Shown piece after piece: positions 63,921-64,000 of a DNA stretch of 64,000 nucleotides. A model generated the notes under the pieces. That model did no database searches and was not told the origin of the DNA. It was given only the letters and a program-made list of their open reading frames with translations. The stretch is taken from assembly GCF_021699055.1 (NCBI RefSeq), contig NZ_SSXC01000001.1:228975-292974 (forward strand), in the 5' to 3' direction. Each line of letters starts with the position of its first letter. The first letter of the stretch is position 1. The DNA comes from Blastococcus sp. MG754426. GTDB taxonomy: Bacteria > Actinomycetota > Actinomycetes > Mycobacteriales > Geodermatophilaceae. The translations under genes were made by a program, and so were the position numbers.

Positions 63921-63952
63921 CACCGGGCGGGGCACGAGGGCCCCGCCCGGTG
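63921..63952 (+). terminator. Hairpin terminator after the ABC1 kinase gene
   Basis: CACCGGGCGGGGC pairs perfectly with GCCCCGCCCGGTG across a six-base loop, starting immediately after the TAG stop. It is a strong intrinsic terminator of the ThiF-like/ABC1 operon. Confidence 0.85.
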
Positions 63953-64000
63953 CGACTGTCCGCCGGCCCCCTCCCGAGGCTCGCCCCGAGCGTGCGAGGG

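Overview
The window is very GC-rich DNA with dense, mostly GTG-started genes that overlap by 4 bases (GTGA/ATGA). It comes from an actinobacterium. The five-gene block at the right end (UPF0182 protein, PDZ/Lon-type protease, DUF2342 protein, ThiF-like protein, ABC1 kinase) matches the Mycobacterium tuberculosis Rv3193c-Rv3197 order. A formate dehydrogenase gene with an in-frame UAG at the selenocysteine position points to Geodermatophilaceae (Geodermatophilus/Blastococcus), where UAG-directed selenocysteine has been reported. This assignment is inference; no rRNA gene is present.

Layout. 1-13 kb is ordinary metabolism: hisN, xylB with an aldo/keto reductase, a PAP2 phosphatase, an SRPBCC protein with a formaldehyde-dehydrogenase-type enzyme, a cbs-metB transsulfuration operon, methionine aminopeptidase, a glycosyltransferase and a pyruvyltransferase-like gene. 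13-20 kb is more accessory: a P450-ferredoxin-acetyltransferase operon, a decayed duplicate of a gene found 4 kb away, an AraC regulator, an orphan GAF histidine kinase between small unknown genes, a transposase remnant and the first of three identical initiator tRNA genes.

20.9-26.2 kb encodes a three-subunit membrane formate dehydrogenase (FdhA-FdhB-NrfD type). Its catalytic subunit is interrupted by TAG exactly where selenocysteine belongs. The TAG is followed by a SECIS-like hairpin with a GGUCU loop, 18 nt downstream as in E. coli fdhF. No selA, selB, selC or selD gene is visible in the window.

28.4-43.4 kb is a respiratory island. On the minus strand is a complete System I cytochrome c maturation operon (ccmABCDEFG, ccmH-TPR) followed by a cupredoxin lipoprotein and a CtaG-like protein. 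Divergent from it on the plus strand is coxB-coxA-coxC, a small membrane protein, a cytochrome c lipoprotein and qcrC-qcrA-qcrB. One arm makes c-type cytochromes and handles copper, while the other builds the bc complex and caa3-type oxidase that use them.

43.4-49.4 kb is a three-gene operon with a pyruvate-oxidase-like TPP enzyme, a D-lactate-dehydrogenase-like FAD/Fe-S fusion and an enolase-superfamily enzyme. 50-54.4 kb carries two more initiator tRNA copies as direct repeats 3.7 kb apart. One copy abuts a BCCT transporter gene that has lost its last membrane helix. 54.4-64 kb is the conserved actinobacterial core block described above.
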